Source: Cladosporium sp. IMV 00045
Lineage: Eukaryota; Ascomycota; Dothideomycetes; Cladosporiales; Cladosporiaceae
Reading direction: 5' to 3'
DNA length: 53,263 nt
Assembly (NCBI GenBank): GCA_001931905.2
Contig: MSJI02000414.1
Location: 1 to 53,263, forward strand
This document shows positions 50,603 through 53,263 of the stretch, piece by piece. Position 1 is the first letter of the stretch; every line of letters begins with the position of its first letter. Position numbers and translations under genes: made by a program. The notes beneath the pieces were generated by a model. That model was given only the letters and a program-made list of their open reading frames with translations, had not been told where the DNA came from and made no database searches.

Positions 50603-53263
50603 TCAAGGCTCCGCACTATTCGGCGTGAGCCAAGCAGCAGGCACCTTAGGCACCTTTGGGCTCTTAGCGAGCTGATTGGCCGTGCCGACGACCTGCGCAC
50701 GAATGGCTTCCCTGGCTTCCTTGTTGCCCGAATTGCTCGTGAGTCTCCTGAGGCCGTTGCGCCAGCCAGCCTTGATGCCGCCGCCGGTGGACTTTGTCGT
50801 CTGGTGGTGGGAAGACGCGTCGGAGCCGCGCATCTCCTCGGAAGTCTGCGTGCGGCTGATGGACAGGTCGTCGTCGGAGAAGGGCTCGTCGCCGGCTTCG
50901 TCGCCGGAGCGGAAGTCGTTTTCGGCGCGGGAGGGGTTGCGGCCGTTCAGCGGGATGGCGGGGGAGGTTATGGAACGGTTGTGTACGCGAGGACGAGCGG
51001 AGTGCTGAGCGAAGGCGCCTGGGTTCATAACCACGGGGCTTGTCGCTTGGTAGCGTGGCTCGACGAAGCTCTTCTGGAAGGAAGTGACGCTGACGTTGCG
51101 CTGGAGGGAATGGTGCAGGATCGGGAGTGCTTCTTGGTCGTACAGGTTCTCGCGTTCTTCGATCAGAGCGCTCGGGTACCTGCGCCTGCCGTTCGAGTCG
51201 ACTAAAGTATCATTGATCGATTTGTCGTCATCGTCGAAGAAGTCATCCAAGCTGTCGAGTTTCATCGCGAGCTCGCCCATGTTGCTGTTTATGCGTGTAT
51301 CGTCTGTGGTCATGGTGGCTGTCCTGTCGGAAAATGTGCGGTCTGACGAGAAAGAATCGTACAAAAAATCGTCCTTGTGGAATTCAACCTCTGGTATGTC
51401 AGAGGATTCTTGTGTGATATTTCCACAGCCAGCGTATGCAAGCGTATAGAAGACGGCGTGGACATTATTGCGCGTCTGAGCAGAGTGGATGGCAGGCATA
51501 GGAATGGACCATCCAGACTCTTCCGGAATACCGTACAAGCTCTTCGTACGGTCGTACTCTTTTCTAGTCGCTCGAGTGGAATGGGAGCCTGCCATGCTCA
51601 TGCGCAAATGTTTGTTGTCCATCGGCGTGCCGGCCATATCAATCACGTTGTCCAGCACATCAAGCGCTTGTTGACAATGCTCAGTCTGAAGCAAACGCAA
51701 CAAGGGAGAGATGAGATCGGGGCCTTGAGAAGCGATCTCTGGCTTGCGCATGTCCACATCCGGGATGATTACACAGAGCACTTGCATCGTCTTGACCTTG
51801 AACCACGCGCACTGGTTGTTGACCATAGCAAGCATGAACACAAGGCTCTGGAACTCCCAAGTCGGGAAGAAAGCAGTGCGAATGGCCGAGACCATGTGCG
51901 ACAAGAAGTCTCCCTCGTTGCGGTATTGATACTTGGCGAATCCCTGAAGCGCTTTCGACAAGCCCATGTGTTTCTGACTCTCCGCCGCCAGAGCGAGCGT
52001 CTCGGCTGCGTCCACATTGTTGGGGTCATCTCTTGGTTGGTCGAAAGAATGCAAGAATCTGGGCAAATTCGCCAGAACAGTGAAAAGCAACCTCTCCTCG
52101 CTGCCCACGAGCTCGCTTGAGGGCAACTTAATGAGACGCTCCATGACAGCCAGTGTGCGGCTCATCGAATTGCTAGACCTCACGCCCTTGTACATCAAAG
52201 CGTGAAGGCCCTGGAAGCTGCCTTCCCACTTCATGGGCTGGTTGTCTTTCAAGATCTTAAGCACAGCGGGATCGCTCAAATCCATCTTCGTCAGCAAATG
52301 GTTCAGCATACTGAGACCCTCTTGGAACTCGCGCTCAAAGATGGTGTCGAGACAAGCGCACGTTGTCCAGAACAGTTGTGGGTACTGAAGCAAGTCGAGC
52401 GGATCCAAAGCATCAATGATGCTGCGCAGTGTTGTCAAGATCTCGAGCGAAAAGATCAGGTAATCGTGATTCTCATCGTCAGCGATGGTGTTTGATAGCC
52501 TGGCCAGCATATCGGCCAGCATCTGCTGATCCAACGTGGTTGAGATGCATCTGAAGACTTGAAAGGATCGACAAGCCACATGCCGCACAGCACACGAAGT
52601 CGCCCAGGCCATGGTGACTTTGCCCCATTCTTCGCGGATGGTAGGATGAGTGATGGAGAAGATCTTGACGGCTTCATCGACTACAAAACCCATGGGTTGA
52701 GACACAGCACGGCTGTCTTCCTCGCCAGCCTTGACTTCGCTATCCCCGTATGCCCAAGCAATCTTCGGATCATGCTGGCGAATGGACTCGATGAATTCCT
52801 CGATAGACTCCTTATCAGGGTCAGTGCTGCCGGGCTCGATCTGCGATATGACAAGCTCGTGAATGAGGTGAACGAGCAATTCACGAGCCTGTTCCTGCAC
52901 GATAGCAATGTACTGATCCCACTGCACAAGGATAACTTGCAGCAATGTTGCCAATTTGTCCATTGGCAATTTGTCAGGCGACACGATCAAGTCGACGAGG
53001 AGGATCATGCTAACTTGACCAAGCGACAAACCGCTCTGCTTCGCGCCACTTGGCAGCACCACAGCCAAGTCGGCAATGTACGGCAGACCTGTGGTATCGG
53101 CAGGGGCAACGATCGGGTCCCTTCGCTCCGCGACCATGCTCTTAGGACAGATCTGGAGGAGTAGATACTCGACGACCTTTGCTCCGGCAACCGTGCCAGA
53201 CAGGAAAACCACAATCTGTTTGGCGTAGATGACGAAGTTCTGCTCCTTGCGATCGAGGCAGAC
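50603..53263 (-). CDS. Cell morphogenesis protein Tao3/Pag1/Furry-like, 3' part
   Basis: C-terminal 886 residues of a very large HEAT-like scaffold that acts with NDR/LATS kinase (Cbk1/Orb6) in polarised growth. The frame is open through the right edge, so the 5' part and start are missing. Seen: helical repeats such as VSMILLVDLIVSPDKLPMDK and HVACRSFQVFRCISTTLDQQ. The conserved WEGSFQGLHALMYKGVRSSN and the Tao3 C-terminal block PTWEFQSLVFMLAMVNNQCAWFK (split here as PTWEFQSLVFML / NNQCAWFK) follow, then LQTEHCQQALDVLDNVIDMA. After about residue 640 the sequence becomes Ser/Asp/Arg-rich and disordered with many possible phosphorylation sites. No intron is needed in the visible part. Confidence 0.9.
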   Translation of the reverse strand, partial: VCLDRKEQNFVIYAKQIVVFLSGTVAGAKVVEYLLLQICPKSMVAERRDPIVAPADTTGLPYIADLAVVLPSGAKQSGLSLGQVSMILLVDLIVSPDKLPMDKLATLLQVILVQWDQYIAIVQEQARELLVHLIHELVISQIEPGSTDPDKESIEEFIESIRQHDPKIAWAYGDSEVKAGEEDSRAVSQPMGFVVDEAVKIFSITHPTIREEWGKVTMAWATSCAVRHVACRSFQVFRCISTTLDQQMLADMLARLSNTIADDENHDYLIFSLEILTTLRSIIDALDPLDLLQYPQLFWTTCACLDTIFEREFQEGLSMLNHLLTKMDLSDPAVLKILKDNQPMKWEGSFQGLHALMYKGVRSSNSMSRTLAVMERLIKLPSSELVGSEERLLFTVLANLPRFLHSFDQPRDDPNNVDAAETLALAAESQKHMGLSKALQGFAKYQYRNEGDFLSHMVSAIRTAFFPTWEFQSLVFMLAMVNNQCAWFKVKTMQVLCVIIPDVDMRKPEIASQGPDLISPLLRLLQTEHCQQALDVLDNVIDMAGTPMDNKHLRMSMAGSHSTRATRKEYDRTKSLYGIPEESGWSIPMPAIHSAQTRNNVHAVFYTLAYAGCGNITQESSDIPEVEFHKDDFLYDSFSSDRTFSDRTATMTTDDTRINSNMGELAMKLDSLDDFFDDDDKSINDTLVDSNGRRRYPSALIEERENLYDQEALPILHHSLQRNVSVTSFQKSFVEPRYQATSPVVMNPGAFAQHSARPRVHNRSITSPAIPLNGRNPSRAENDFRSGDEAGDEPFSDDDLSISRTQTSEEMRGSDASSHHQTTKSTGGGIKAGWRNGLRRLTSNSGNKEAREAIRAQVVGTANQLAKSPKVPKVPAAWLTPNSAEP

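Noticed and set aside
50528..51205. 225-codon plus-strand frame over the Tao3-like gene 3' end
   Set aside because: It is antisense to a long conserved gene and is Ala/Val/Gly-rich without domain signal.
1..53263. Search for transposons, long repeats, tRNA or rRNA genes
   Set aside because: I saw no transposase or reverse transcriptase motif, no long direct or inverted repeats and no clear tRNA A/B box pair by eye. A tRNAscan or RepeatMasker run could still find short ones.

Overview
The window is nuclear DNA from a filamentous ascomycete (Pezizomycotina). I base this on short 47-100 nt introns with GTAAGT/GTACGT/GTATGT-type donors, complex I genes (absent from budding and fission yeasts), a Yvc1-type TRP channel, and the protein set overall. 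A Dothideomycete is my best guess, but I cannot prove the class from sequence alone. I count 22 protein-coding genes in 53 kb. I found no rRNA, tRNA, transposon, CRISPR array or biosynthetic cluster. Most genes are conserved housekeeping genes, and most could be spliced by hand into intact frames.

Layout, left to right: a secreted or vacuolar RNase T2 (+). An HSP12/HSP9-family stress protein (-), whose reading frame continues for 93 codons beyond an in-frame TAG. A La-motif protein (-) divergent from an inositol polyphosphate kinase (+). A family III CoA-transferase (-). TOM20 (-) divergent from the exocyst gene EXO84 (+). A gene-free 1.8 kb convergent gap. A C2H2 transcription factor (-). 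A 12-exon Yvc1-like channel (-) with a 15-nt microexon and an apparent GC-AG intron. RPN1 (-) divergent from RIO2 kinase (+). Two unrecognised nuclear- or coiled-coil-type proteins (-), the first with a broken or unusually spliced frame. A 2.5 kb gene-free stretch. A pyridoxamine-phosphate-oxidase-like flavoprotein (-). A very large disordered protein (-). ATP synthase subunit f (-) divergent from the complex I 21 kDa/NDUFS4 subunit (+). A 2 kb gap ending in GATA sites before an ammonium permease (+). Tubulin cofactor D (-) divergent from the DNA polymerase delta subunit POL32 (+). A GT8-like glycosyltransferase (-). The 3' part of a Tao3/Pag1/Furry morphogenesis gene (-), cut by the window edge.

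The genes do not form one pathway. The local logic lies in head-to-head pairs that share short promoters. ATP17/NDUFS4 (209 bp, two CCAAT boxes) join two oxidative phosphorylation subunits. RPN1/RIO2 join proteasome and ribosome assembly. TBCD/POL32 join tubulin folding and replication. The most unusual item is the HSP12 gene with its conserved-looking histidine- and Lys/Asp/Pro-rich tail behind a TAG codon. Other points of note are a strong intergenic hairpin at 24.5 kb, the split frame at 25.7 kb, a GATA dyad before the ammonium permease, and a 14-bp CCTAGG-type palindrome at 37.56 kb. All functions rest on motif recognition without database searches.
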